A DNA stretch of 64,000 bases, taken from assembly GCA_037176725.1 (NCBI GenBank), contig JAZBRS010000074.1:65600001-65664000 (forward strand), in the 5' to 3' direction. Origin of the DNA: Posidonia oceanica (lineage: Eukaryota > Streptophyta > Magnoliopsida > Alismatales > Posidoniaceae). This document shows positions 1 through 10,532 of this stretch, piece by piece. The notes below the pieces were generated by a model. It ran no database searches and was not told where the DNA came from. It saw nothing but the letters and a program-made list of their open reading frames with translations. Position numbers and translations under genes: made by a program. Position 1 is the stretch's first letter. Every line of letters begins with the position of its first letter.

Positions 1-3000
1 GGAGGAAACTCGACTCAAAACACCGAAAGAAGGGGGGAAAACAGAAAGAAAAGACAAATCATAGTCGCCACCTAGTCTATTAAGTCGGGAGACGAGGAAA
101 ATCGAGGAAATACAGGAAAACATGCAGATGGATGCAATGTTATGCAAAATGAATGACTCGTGCCAAGGATAAGGGTAAAACAGTCATTTCATGTCCAGAG
201 AAAGGGTAAGGACTCCTGTTACGCACAGGGAAGGTATTAGGCACCCCCGACACGCCCGGAATCGGTCTTTCTTGGCTATTCTCGCTCACATTTATAGGAT
301 ATTGACGATGATTGCCTAACCGCACGTCCTAGGGACAAGGGATGCTATACCTATGCTATGGGTGCTCAGATGAATGCCTAAATGCTTAAATGCCATGTAT
401 GTTGTGATAATATGCCTAAGTGTATACTCTGAGTGCTATGATGCATGAAAAAAAGTAAACGTGCAATCTATGTGCTCAACTGTGCTGCCAGTGTTCCGAA
501 CAGGACGGACCCTGGTTCGTAAGAACTCCAGACAGTAAACATCACTGCTTTAATGCAAATGCAGGTGATAAAACAAAACGCTGGTAAAACCACGCAATGC
601 AAGTGTGCGACATGCAAAGGGGAAACAAAACAGAAGCGAGAAACCACGCAAAGCGAGTGTGAAACAAAACATCAAATAAGACCGCGCAATGCAAGTGTGG
701 AACAAGCAAAGGAGAAACAAAATAGGGTCGAAAAATCCTAATCTGTATGCACGAGAAAACAGGCTGTGGAAACGATGTATGCGGTGCAAGCGGTAAGGTC
801 CTAAGTGATATGCAATGATGTGAAGATGTAATGCATGCAAGAATGCAAAAGATGGGGACCTAAGTGTGATTAAAGTAAATGTAGGGACCTAAGTGCAAAT
901 GGAGTAGATGCAAGGGCTAAATGGTAATTAGAGTGAATGCAAGGGCTAAAATGCGATTAGAATGAATGTAGAGGCCTAGATGCGAATTAAAATAAATGCA
1001 GGGGTCTAAATGCAAATTAAAATAAATGCAGGGACCTAATATGCAAGTAGAGTGAATATAGGGGCCTAAATGCAAATTAAAATAAATGCAGGGGTTAATA
1101 TGCAATTGGAGTGAGTGTAAGGGCTAAAAATGCAATTAGAATAAATGTAGGGGCCTAAATGCAAATCAAAATAAATGTAGGGGCCTAAATGCAAATTAAT
1201 GCAACACTACAGAAACAGCAATGCAGTGATTTAAATGCTTAATTAAATGATTAAATGCATGAAAGAGGATCTATGTGTGAACATGCAAATCTACAAGATT
1301 TAAGAGTAATGCAAAATGATTCAAATGCGTACTTAGGTGATAAAATGCATGAAGGAGGACCTATGTGCAATTATGCATAGTTATTGGACCTAATTGTAAA
1401 ATGGCTGCAAATGCAATGTGGTTGTAAAAACTATTTAAATGAAATGCAATGCATGAAGGACTTAAATGTAATAAAAACTATACTACAGGATTAAATGCTA
1501 ATGCCACGATATTCTAAAATATGAAATAAATGGAATGTAATGCAAAAACGGACCTAAATGCGATAAAAATATAATGCAGGACTTAACAGTAAGGAAATAA
1601 GGATGCAATGCAAGCAACTACAGGACTTGTATGCAAAATAACTAAAATGCAGGACTTAAACATAATGCAATAAAGTTTTAAAAACTATTTAAATGAAATG
1701 CAACATAAAAGGGACTTGGATGTAGTAAAAATAAAAGGGAGGATCTAACAGTAAAGAAATAAAACAAGATAAACACAGCAGCTGGACCTACTTGCAATAA
1801 AAGTAAACTAACAGATTAAAATGCAATGTAATAAAGTTTAAATGAAATTTAAATGAAAGTCTAACCTGGACTGGACCTGTATGCAATAAAAATAAATCAA
1901 CAGATAAAAAGATAATGTAATAAAGTTTAAATGAAATAAAAATCATACCTGGATTGGACCTGTATGTAATAGAACAAATCTAAAGGACTAAAAGTTAATG
2001 TAATAAGATAAAAGAAAGAAAATTAAATGACATCTAATACTGGACTGGACTCAACTGCAAATAAAACATGTTTTTGGGTTTTTTAGCAATGCAAAATGAT
2101 TTAAACAGAGATTTAAATGAAATCTACATCAGATTGGACTAATGTGCAAATAAAATAAAAGACAGGATGCAAATGCAATGCAATAAGGTAAAAATTGGAA
2201 TTAAATAACTTCTGAAATTGATGCAGGACCGAATTGAAAATAAAATAAAATGCTGGACTTAAATGTAATGTAATAAAGTTAAAAAATCAAACTTAAATGA
2301 AATTCAAACGAAATCAGGACTTAAATGTAAACCTAAAAACTGGCTGGACTTTATTTCAATTTCAAACGAAACTTAAATTAAAACCTTATAAAAACCTAAT
2401 GCTACAGTAGCATGCGACGGAGCTGCGGAGGTGGTGGCGTTGCAGCGGCGATGCAGGCTGCAGCAGGGCACAGGCGGCGTGCGGCTGGCCCAGGCGACGT
2501 CCGGCGAAGGTCTGGGTGCTGTCCAGATGGTCGGAGGCAGAGTGTCACGGTGGGGCATCGTTTCTGTCGACGTGCCCTTGCCGGAGAAGAAGACATGTGC
2601 CGGCGAAGTGGAAACGGCAGAAACGATGATAGAACGGGCATCTAACGGCATGGGAAGGAAGAAGGGCATCCTATGATTATCATGGTGAGGTTTATTACCT
2701 GAAAACGTGGCTGAAGGAGGCTGGCGACGTCGAGTTACAGTGGCTTCGGTTGCTCTGGGTGGTGGCACTGCTGGACGAGGCGAAGGAGGCTCGGCGCGAT
2801 CTGGGCTAGTCGACGGAGGTGCGGGGGAGGTCTGAGGGCCGGTGAAATACCTGTTCTTCCTCTCTGCAACTGGAAAGGAAGAAGTGGGTGCTCACAGTCT
2901 TTTTTCTCTTTCTTTCTTTTCTCTGTGGCTCTCACCGGTGACGGCTCTTGCAGGTGGACTCGTGGGTGGTTCACGGAGATGGAGAGCGATGGATGAAGGC

Positions 3001-3502
3001 CGTGGAAGCAAGGGAGAGGGGTGGACGTGTGGTGCAGTTCGGTTCAGAGGAGAATTATCGTTTTCTCTCTCCTAGGTCTTCCTCTCCTCTCGCCGGTGAA
3101 GGCTCTTGCAGGTGGGCTCGTTGGTGGCTCCTAGTGGTGGAGAGTGAAGGATGAATTCTCGTGGAAGCAAGGGAGAGGAGCAGGCAGGTGGTAGGTGTTG
3201 CAGTCTGGCCAAGTTAGCTTTTTTCTTTCTCCCTCTCTCTTTCGTTTTTTCCTTTTTTCCTTCTCCTCCTAGGTCATCTCCCTGCTTCTCTCTCCTAGGT
3301 TATCCTCTTCTTATATTTGGTGGGGAGATGAGGAGGGCCAAAGGATGAGAGTGAGGTGGAGGCAAAGGGTTTAGGGTTTTTGTTTCCAAATGGGGATGGG
3401 ATTAGGGTTTTAGGTTTCTTTGGGTTTGAGATGGTTGTGATTTGGGGTTTGAGTCCACTAGAGAAGAGCCATTAATGCAGGAGTCAAAATGGGGTGTCTA
3501 CA
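1..3502 (-). repeat. Tat-type LTR, minus strand, cut by the window edge
   Basis: Read on the minus strand the LTR starts at 3502 with TGTAGACACCCC and runs past base 1. A polypurine tract lies immediately outside it (3503-3516), so it is the 3' LTR of a minus-strand element. Bases 1-340 match the conserved 3' portion of the other Tat LTRs here: the PBS-like GAGTCGCCA, the ACTCCTGTTACGCAC block and the GTGCCTAA block. The middle (840-2390) is A-rich and built on TGCAAAT-type repeats, followed by a GC-rich island (2410-2830) and a T/C-rich stretch. It is closer in layout to the LTR at 56779-60540 than to its nearer partner at 4644-6954. No gene is supported inside it. Confidence 0.8.
865..1200. 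repeat. Degenerate ~35-bp tandem repeat in the LTR
   Basis: About ten diverged copies of a unit resembling GGGGCCTAAATGCAAATTAA followed by AATAAATGCA. The same vocabulary (TGCAAT plus GGACCTAAATG) recurs in the other LTRs of the window, on either strand, so it is a family-wide low-complexity component and not a gene. Confidence 0.7.
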
Positions 3503-3516
3503 GATGCCCCTCCCTG
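3503..3516 (-). other. Polypurine tract of element D
   Basis: On the minus strand the sequence next to the LTR reads GGGAGGGGCATC directly before TGTAGACACC. A matching tract, AAGGAGGGGCATC, borders B's 3' LTR at 9303. Tat elements use such a tract to prime plus-strand DNA synthesis. It fixes the orientation of the LTR at 1-3502. Confidence 0.75.
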
Positions 3517-4620
3517 AGTGAGGTCGAGGGAACCAAGGCCACTGCTTAGGGTTGACAAGACACCCCACCTGACGCCGGTGAGAGCCAAAGGTTGCTGTTG
3601 GCGTGAGTCACTTACTTGGCGGATGCGTCGAATGTCGTGACTCATTGCCGCGATGCAAATGCAAATGCAGATGCTAGTGTAAATGCTGGGGGTGTGCATG
3701 AATGGCACACATGCAGATGAATGCCCTAATATACGCTCTCTCACCATGCATGTCTTGAGTAGGCGGCCTACTTGGACTCACTCATGGGTATGGGTTTATT
3801 GACAGACTCCAGGACAGAAAAAGTTGGTCCCCGTTCTAAATCCTAACCAAAGCTCAGGCGGTGAATGGGTGGTGCGTTTGGAGCCTCGGCCTTTGCCAAA
3901 GCAAAGGTTGTACCCTCTACTAACACCGACACGACCCTTGACAAGAGGGGATAGACCGACTAACTTGTGCCACGCCAAATCAATGAAACAAGTGACTGGG
4001 ACTATCCTTCTCAGACTAAGTGGGTGGACTCAGGGATGGGAAGATGCATGCTTTTTGTATGATCAGACATGTGATATGCTTTAGAGTGTTTTATTTGCGT
4101 TTTATTTAACCAAGGGGGAAAATTGCAAGTATAGCTCTAGTTTTGCTTAAACTTTAAAAGTTGGCTTTATTATTGCTTTTAAATTAAGCCAAAGGGGGCG
4201 AACATGTATCTAATATCCTAGGCATGGCAAAAGCATGAAGGGGAAAGAAACATGGAGTCATAGCATGCAAACAATCACATAAGGAAAGAGGCATGTGCAT
4301 GGCATGTGCAGCTGTTTGTGGACATGATAGTGAAAAGAAAGCACTTATCATATCAAAAGGCATGTATGCATGGCATGTGCATGTGTAGTGGCATAGCAAC
4401 TGTGTAAAATAAAGCATTCACCACTCAAAAGGCTTGTATAATGCGCGAAGCAAGTATTTAGGCATGTATAATGCATAAATAAAGCAAGTAAAGGCAATGT
4501 AAGCAATAAGATAGGCAAACATGCATAAGGCAAGCAAAAAGCATGGAAAAGGGCATAAGGCAAGCAAAATGAATAATCCAAGCAAGCGAGAAAGCCAAAA
4601 CGAAAGCTGGAGTTTAGAAT

Positions 4621-4637
4621 CCCCAGTGGAGTCGCCA
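4621..4637 (-). other. Primer-binding site of element D (tRNA-Arg type)
   Basis: The minus strand reads TGGCGACTCCACTGGGG. This differs by one base from the PBS of A (11635) and C (56777), which match the 3' end of plant tRNA-Arg(ACG). It lies six bases inside the 5' LTR, whose 3' end is at 4644. Confidence 0.8.
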
Positions 4638-5310
4638 CTTTCCTGTGACCGTCTCGCGCTCAGCCACGACGGGTCTCACGCGTTGCCATAGTTTGCGTGC
4701 AATCGTGCTGTGAGAGAGGGGGAAGCTACGGTCAGTAGTGAATCTGGGGAGAAAATTCAACTCGAAAACACCGGGAAAACGCGAAGAAAAACACGAAGAT
4801 AAGACAAAACGGAGTTGCCACCTAGTCTATTATTGGAAAGATGAGGAAAACTGAGGAAAGCATAGAAAACATGCAAGCGGATGCGATGCTATGCAAAATA
4901 AAATGACTCGTGCCTAGGATTAGGGCATAATGGTCATGGCGGGCCAAAGAAAGGGTAAGGACTCCTGTTATGCACGGGGAAGGTGTTAGGCACCCCCGAC
5001 ATGCCCGAGGAATTGATCTTTCAAGGCTAATCGCTCGCATATGCGGGAATTTCGGTAAATACTTGCCTTTAACTGTACGCCCATAGGCGATAATGCTATG
5101 CATACCAACTGTATGCTTTGCTTGCCTAAATGCCATTTGAAAACATGCTATACTTAGTGAAAACATGCCAAATATGGATGATTAGGGCTAGAATGCCATG
5201 ATGCAATGGTAAAGCGATTAAGAAGCAAAAACAGAGCTAAACAAGCTAAGCGGATTTAAAACAAAGCGGCAAACAAGGGGCATCTGTCCATTGTCTGGAC
5301 AGTGAGCTAG

Positions 5311-5415
5311 GTCGCCGGTCACTCTGGCGACATCACCCGTCACCACTTGCTGCGGCAACGGCACATGGTGCCCCTCTAAGCGGCGACGACTCCAGTCGCC
5401 TGGTGGACAGGCGAC
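5311..5415. promoter_or_regulatory. Palindrome array, four units at exact 28-bp period
   Basis: Four 21-bp units begin at 5311, 5339, 5367 and 5395. Each has two 6-bp half-sites separated by exactly nine bases: GTCGCC/GGCGAC, GTCACC/GGCAAC, GGTGCC/GGCGAC, GTCGCC/GGCGAC. The 9-bp centres share no sequence. Function is unknown; a protein-binding array is the inference. Confidence 0.75.
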
Positions 5416-6639
5416 GGAACTTGCTACTCATTGCTGCAGATAGCCAACTTCATCGCCGGCAAAAGGCTAGCAAATCTACTTAAAATAGGAAGCCAAATGC
5501 ATGGCAACACAGAGGGCACATTCAAGATCAAAATGAAACTAACATTACACAGAATGGATGCCTGGACCACGAGATGTGGCGGTCCAAAGTCGGTCGGAGG
5601 ACTGCTAGAAGCAACCCAATAGTCCCAGACGACGACCTTTGGCGCCCATTTTGGCTTTGCAAACGATATTGAAAAATCGAAGTAAACATCCACATAGCAA
5701 CATGGCATATCAGAGAACGCATTCAGGCAATAAAACTAAAAAAACGAGCTCAGATGGCCTCCTTCACCTCCGTCCCTTTCTCGTCGGAAACAGACATCCG
5801 CTAACCTTGGGGAAGGTCGGCAAGCCACTGGACGTTGCTACGAGGCTCGGGAAGGGATGAGGGAAGAAGAGGGAGGTTCGAGGATGCAATGCGGGTGGCT
5901 AAGATGTTCTCCAGCCGAGCTCAACGGCCTGACGACCTCACACAGTCAGTGACGCTTTTCCCCGGAGAAGAAAACTAAAGATGGCGAACTAAGCTAGATA
6001 GCATGCAAATAAGTATCTAGGAAGCAAGAGTGGGATGCCACGAGGGCAGAGGAGGGCTCGCTCACCTACGCGGGTGCGTGGTTGCGCTCCCCGACGTGGC
6101 TTACCGGAGTTGGAAGGCGCGAAGGTCGCGGCGGCGTTGGAGGAAGTGGAGGTTGCTCGGTTGTGTTGGAATGTGCTTGGGGACGTCCGGAGATGCTTCC
6201 CGGTGTGTGGGGAAGGAGAATGCGGCGTCGAACGGAGTTTTGGGTGGCTCACCGGAGTTGGGGAAGACGACGGCGCGAAGGGTGCTCGGAGGCTCGGGAG
6301 GCCTGTTGGTGTTTAAGTTGGCGTCCGGGAATGCTCGGGGATCGCTCAGAGGGGGTGTCTAGGGCTCTGGTTTGCTCTGGATCAAGGGGAATTGGTTGCC
6401 GAAGTGTGGGAAAAAATGAGAGAGAGTGAGCTGACGATGATGGGTTCCTCTCTATTGGGTTGTGGTTTTGTTTGGCCGTTTGCACAAGGAGGACGGTGGT
6501 AGAGGCATGGCGTGCATGTGAGTGGGTGGTAGGGCATGGCGTGGGCTCTGGCAGGCATGGCGTGCACAGCAACGGGCGGACGGCTTGGTTGCAGGTTGTG
6601 GCGTGCGGTAGTTCACGTAGGAGAAGGTTGAACAAGTGA

Positions 6640-6752
6640 GTCGCCGCACTCGTAGGCTACAACTCAGTCCAGTCGCCGCTGTGATTGGTGACAGACCGAG
6701 TCGCCTGTGCGAGTGGCGACAACACAGTCCAGTTGCCTGTGTGACTGGCGAC
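6640..6752. promoter_or_regulatory. Second palindrome array in D's LTR
   Basis: Units of the same 6-9-6 design start at 6640, 6672, 6700 and 6732, with half-sites GTCGCC/GGCTAC, GTCGCC/GGTGAC, GTCGCC/GGCGAC and GTTGCC/GGCGAC. Spacing is 32, 28 and 32 bp. The array lies about 200-310 bp from the 5' end of the LTR on the sense (minus) strand. Confidence 0.75.
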
Positions 6753-6954
6753 TGGACCCTCCTTTCTCAATAGGGCTTCTAAATGGGCCTAGTGGGTTTC
6801 TAATGGACCTAGGTTTGTGTTGGGTGAGAAATGTTGGGGTTTTGGTTGAGTTTTAGGGTTTAGATGGGGTTTTGGTGGAAAGTGAGGTTCTATGTTTCTG
6901 AGCTCGATCCCCGAGTGAAATCCACCAGTTGGCAGTCAAATTGGGGTGTCTACA

Positions 6955-7659
6955 GTAGGCACGGTGCCGGGCAGAGGGCTTGTGGGGTACTGTGCTCTAA
7001 CTAGCCCGAAGGACTGGCCACCAGGTGGCTGAGTGATATGCTGTGCGGTGAGTGGTGTAAATGCAGGAGGCGGAAGCTGTGCCCCCTTCGTCGGAGTAGT
7101 GAGTAGCTGGGGCGATGGTCTAGGTGGGGGTGTAGTGGGGAAAGCCTGAAATACAGGAGTAGGTAGCAGGGGAACCTCGAGAGCAGCTGGAATGAAAGAG
7201 GGGCGAATAGATAGAGGCATTCCCTGCAGTCTCTGGGCAATCTCCATCAGTTGCTGATACTGCACGTTAGGGGACCCGTTAGTGGGAATGCTGAGGTGTA
7301 GTGCCGGTAAGGGACCAGATCTAAAAGGTAAGGACACAGACTATCCAGGAGATAGGGATCCTACAACAAAGGTCGCCGTAGCAGAAGGAGTGTCAAAAGT
7401 GACATAGCCCTAGGACAAAGGGGTCAGAGGCGCCTCCGGAGCACAAGTGGCGGTCATCATGATGGACTCGGTGACCGGTTCCGGAGGGGCGTAGGTCTGC
7501 CAATGCCCCACAGCATGTTGGGGGTGTCCCAAGCACTAGAGGGTCGAACCCTGGTGTCACGAGGGGCACAGAAGGAGTCGAAATAAGAGTCAGAGGGACC
7601 GAAGTGGAAATTCCCTCTAGTGCAATAGAAATCAGGGGCTCACCGGCAAACTAGGCCAT
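6955..7659 (-). pseudogene. gag: Element C gag, N-terminal fragment
   Basis: A minus-strand gag start lies at 7659 (ATGGCC). The reading frame downstream, especially 7337-6955, parallels the N-terminal gag of element A at 18881-19560. Shared features include a QYQxLMExAxRLQGM-like segment followed by Pro-rich sequence. The first codons include a TAG, as in ATGGCCTAG, so the gene is decayed. It is cut at 6955 by the LTR of element D. The upstream leader continues to 7734 and resumes at 55613 on the far side of element B. Confidence 0.75.
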
Positions 7660-8412
7660 AGCTGACCGAGAGTGAGTAAGAATAGGGTCGTGACGAAAAG
7701 TGAGAGGGCGAGTCCAAGGAGGAGCTATCGTCGCTGTAGATGTGGAATTCGGGGGGGGGGGGTGTTGAAGGAGATGTCAGCGCTTCTACGACGTCGACAG
7801 CCTTTGTTGTGATCGCCACTTGTCTCTGGGCAGACAAGACACCTGGGGGAGATTATGATGATGCAGGTCCACGGACCACTAGATCGACGGCAGGGTGTCG
7901 TCTAGCGGCTTCCTCGTGCTGCGTGAGTTCCTTCCTTTCCTTCAAAACAAAATGACATAGATTAGCTTCGGTGTAGTATCAATAACGGAGGTGAATGGAA
8001 TGACATGGCTAAAAGAAAATAAATACTGACCGGGGATTGTTCCCATATGCATATGATATTATCCTATGCTAAGGAATGTAAAGAGATGTAGTAAGAAACT
8101 AAATTGAAAGAAGATACTCCCTTTCACCCTTATGCTGTGTGCAATGAGGTTGGAAGGAAGCACGATCGGAGCTCCAACGTAGCTGAGGATTCCCAGGTTG
8201 GAGGTAGAAGCTCAGGTTGGTAGCCTATTGGGGAGAGGAGGTAGTGTTTCTGGATTGGAAAGACTAACTCTCTGAGTATGGCTCGCAACTGACAGGGCTC
8301 TGTCTCTTCTGGAAGTTCCTCTTTGGGGGGATTTCTCTTTCTAAAATTCCTACCACTAAGGGGGAATTTCTCACTCAAAAGTTCCGACCCCCAAACCACC
8401 GGCCTAGGGGGT

Positions 8413-8421
8413 CTATTTATA
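8413..8421 (-). promoter_or_regulatory. TATA box of B's LTR (3' copy)
   Basis: The minus strand reads TATAAATAG within a conserved AGTCTATAAATAGACCC context. The same box is at 54712-54720 in the 5' LTR. It is in the correct orientation to drive gag-pol. Confidence 0.65.
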
Positions 8422-8484
8422 GACTCTAGGGGTGTAGGGATGGTTGGAGTTCAGAAAATTCTAGAAAAATGGCAGTTAGTCTCA

Positions 8485-8943
8485 GTCGCCGGTTAGAGCG
8501 GCGCCTAAACCTAGCAACCGCTTGGTCAAAGTGTGGGGCGACCCGAGAACGAGGCCACGACTTTTAGTTGCCGCATGAGACGGCACCTAACGGTCGAGGG
8601 GGGAGTGGGAAATAACTGTGGAAATGAGGTTCGAAAGGAGGCACGATCGCTAGTCACCGTATAGAGTGACGCCTGACGGTCAAAGATCGTGGGAAGACCG
8701 AGGCGGTTCCGCAACCGTCCAGTCGCTGATTAGCTGGCACCTGAGAGTTGTGGGGATAGTGGGCGCAACCGCTGCCCACGATTGCCCAGTCGCCTATCCA
8801 GTTGACGTCCATATGGGTCGCGCCCTTAGATGGCTTCTGACTGAGCTGCCTTCGGCTGCTAGTGTAGTCGGCTGGGAAATTGGCGATAGATATAGTCGCC
8901 GCCTTAAGAGGCTACTATGTGAGTCGCCTCCCCAAGTGGCTAC
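8485..8943. promoter_or_regulatory. Palindrome array upstream of the LTR TATA box
   Basis: Units with the 6-9-6 design start at 8485, 8567, 8653, 8789, 8817, 8845, 8867, 8895 and 8923, plus 8722 with one base deleted in its core. The 8789-8817-8845 and 8867-8895-8923 runs keep the 28-bp period. The 6-bp break between 8845 and 8867 is a deletion relative to the other LTR. On the sense strand the array lies about 60-530 bp upstream of the TATA box, the usual place for LTR enhancers. Confidence 0.75.
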
Positions 8944-9302
8944 TAACTTGCCTAGGTCGTTTTTAGCTATTTTCCTGGGTTTTTTTGCCAGAGGAAACAA
9001 GATGGGAGGCTGGGAAACTACAGATAGCCTATGAAATCAAGGAAGCATATCTGTTAACTCAAATCTAATTTTAAATCCGAGTTGAAGTGAAGGATACCCA
9101 GGGTACTTGGGCTTGTCACGAGCCCGAGCAAGTTAGCTCTACCACAGCCAACGACCTGAGTCTAAGTAAGGTCTTGTGATGCTTTAAAGAAGTCAAGGAA
9201 TATCTGGAAGATGTGTTATCAAACTTAGGCATGAGATTTGGGGTGTCTCAAGGTTTCTATCCTCAAAAGAACTCTCAGAAATGCGAAAATAGGATATCTA
9301 CA

Positions 9303-9316
9303 GATGCCCCTCCTTG
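9303..9316 (-). other. Polypurine tract of element B
   Basis: The minus strand reads AAGGAGGGGCATC immediately before the LTR start TGTAGATATCC. It identifies 7735-9302 as the 3' LTR and shows that the PMD genes lie inside the element. Confidence 0.8.
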
Positions 9317-10322
9317 GAGTTGATCTTGGAACAAGATTGGGTCCAAGGCAAGAACGATGTCCTATTGAGCATTTCCTGAAAAGGGGAGCTCTATCTCAAT
9401 CAATTTGTCACTGAAGTAGCAAAATAAAAGATAAAAAGAGGGTCTAAATTGCCGTCAGATTGGAGACTCAGGCATGGAGGGGTCAAGTCGGTTTCGGATC
9501 TTGTGTCGCAGCCGAGGTCAAGACCAGGTCAACCATGTGTGTTCCAACAGGCAAGCACTAAGGGGGAAATCGCAGGATGTTATTCCAACACGATCGAAAG
9601 GAGAGTGTGACATCTTGTTTGAGACTTTACTCAGATTGGAATTGATCAGAGGATAGGTACGAACTGGGTTGGCTCTAGGAGAATCATATGCCTGAAGGGT
9701 TCCTAACACTCTTGAAGAACAATGCTCCATCCGTGCTTCACTTCCAATGATATGAGAAAATGCATGGATGGATGATTCAAACATACTATGATAATGCAAG
9801 GTCAACATGCAATGCAATGAATGGTCCATATGCTAGGTTAGGCCGACGGGGTACGGTTGGTCCCAAACCATATGGACATATGCAAAATGAATGAATGCAA
9901 TTTGTTGTGGTCAAGTGTTTTCCATCCTGGAGTGTGACCAGCACTCTCTGGAAAGGACCGTCATCCCACAGCTCGATTTGGCAAATAAAGAGGTTCCATG
10001 CAAAGAGAACCGGGTGAGGGAGTGAACCCTTCCTTTGCCAAACCGATGTGTCGTCTAATGTTTGCAGTAGTTGCGGCGGGTGGCGCGTGAACTCAAGACG
10101 AGAGTTCACTCTTCAGCTTTGTAGTGGTCTGTCCTGGTGGTTTAGTCGTCACTTTCATGGGCGACGGAGCCAGTCGCCGATTTTGGTGGCGACGCGCGAT
10201 CTCCTGGCTTATTTAATTTAGAAACCGTTTTAAACCCTGATTCTTTTGATAAGGGGAGATAAAAGACAGCCGTCCTTGCTTTTCAGGAAACATTCTGCAC
10301 AAGTAAACCCCTTACCTTGACC
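9317..10322 (+). other. Non-coding stretch between B's 3' LTR and PMD gene 1
   Basis: I recognise no coding region here; the open frames on the minus strand have no domain I can name. On the plus strand it is the upstream region of PMD gene 1. It ends with a palindrome pair (10145-10193) and an AT-rich TTATTTAATTTA (10208-10219) about 105 bp before the ATG, a possible promoter. Confidence 0.5.
10145..10193. promoter_or_regulatory. Palindrome pair upstream of PMD gene 1
   Basis: Two units start at 10145 (GTCGTC/GGCGAC) and 10173 (GTCGCC/GGCGAC). Both have a nine-base centre and their starts are exactly 28 bp apart. They lie 130-178 bp upstream of the gene 1 ATG. Confidence 0.75.
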
Positions 10323-10532
10323 ATGAAGCTTCCTTCCTTCTCTTCTCCGACCTTCCCGGTGAAAAGGGTGGTTGATATTCCCAACCACTTGATGAAAGCT
10401 ATCCGGAATGACCAGGTAAATTCTCTTTTTAGTCTTTGCATGTCTTCTTTGTGGTTTAGCTTCTGAAGGCTGCTTGCTTAGGCCGTAGTGAACCTCATGG
10501 GATGCCCGGACTTCCACAATTCCTTTCGGTAT
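10323..10532 (+). pseudogene. PMD gene 1, exon 1 and start of exon 2 (before element A)
   Basis: Exon 1 is 10323-10415, 31 codons from ATG. An intron with GT-AG ends follows (10416-10481, phase 0). Exon 2 starts at 10482 and runs 17 codons to 10532, where element A begins. The last five bases, GGTAT, are the target-site duplication. Reading continues in frame at 30707, on the far side of A. The product is a plant mobile domain protein, a family found in host MAIN/MAIL-type proteins and in transposons. The strand is opposite to B's gag-pol. Confidence 0.8.

Larger units (their letters stand above)
3503..4643 (-). mobile_element. Interior of element D: non-coding, gag-pol missing
   Basis: Only about 1.1 kb separates the polypurine tract at 3503 from the PBS at 4637. 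No gag or pol homology is present. The stretch 3745-4045 matches the untranslated leader found between PBS and gag in element A (18290-18590, opposite orientation) and element C (55845-56125). The stretch 4080-4600 holds GCATG-rich leader sequence. D therefore looks like an internally deleted, non-autonomous element (LARD-like). Its two LTRs differ clearly in sequence and layout, so a chimera made by recombination between two related elements is a real alternative. Confidence 0.65.
4644..6954 (-). repeat. 5' LTR of element D
   Basis: On the minus strand the LTR starts TGTAGACACCCC at 6954 and ends GACGGTCACA at 4644, next to the PBS. It carries the conserved PBS-like motif (4812-4820), the GTGCCTAACACCTTCCCC block (4972-5004), a GC-rich island (6030-6430) and two 21-bp palindrome arrays (5311-5415 and 6640-6752). 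It abuts the broken gag of element C, with GTAGG as the candidate target-site base set at 6955-6959. The matching copy would lie left of the window. Confidence 0.8.
7735..9302 (-). repeat. 3' LTR of element B
   Basis: The minus strand starts TGTAGATATCC at 9302 and ends CACATCTACA at 7735. It pairs with 54029-55607 at high identity by eye, with scattered single-base changes and small indels in a G run near 7750. Sense-strand U3 runs from 9302 to a TATA-like box at 8421-8413 and contains the palindrome array. This family is unrelated to the TGTTGACACC LTRs of A, S1 and S2. Confidence 0.9.

Noticed and set aside
1..3502. Left-edge LTR as the 3' LTR of element C
   Set aside because: Shared layout with C's 5' LTR is only general; the terminal ~130 bp and middle differ too much for a pair. 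Not excluded without an alignment.
5311..5415. CRISPR-like array because of the regular 28-bp period and palindromes
   Set aside because: Only 7 bp separate units, which is too short for spacers, the context is a plant LTR, and the centres vary within the units.
7735..9302. Interpretation of 7735-9302 and 54029-55607 as two independent solo LTRs with the PMD genes being host DNA between them
   Set aside because: The outer flanks are the same GTCGC, the flanking element C leader is co-linear across the gap, and a PPT borders the inner side of the left LTR. Both LTRs belong to one element.
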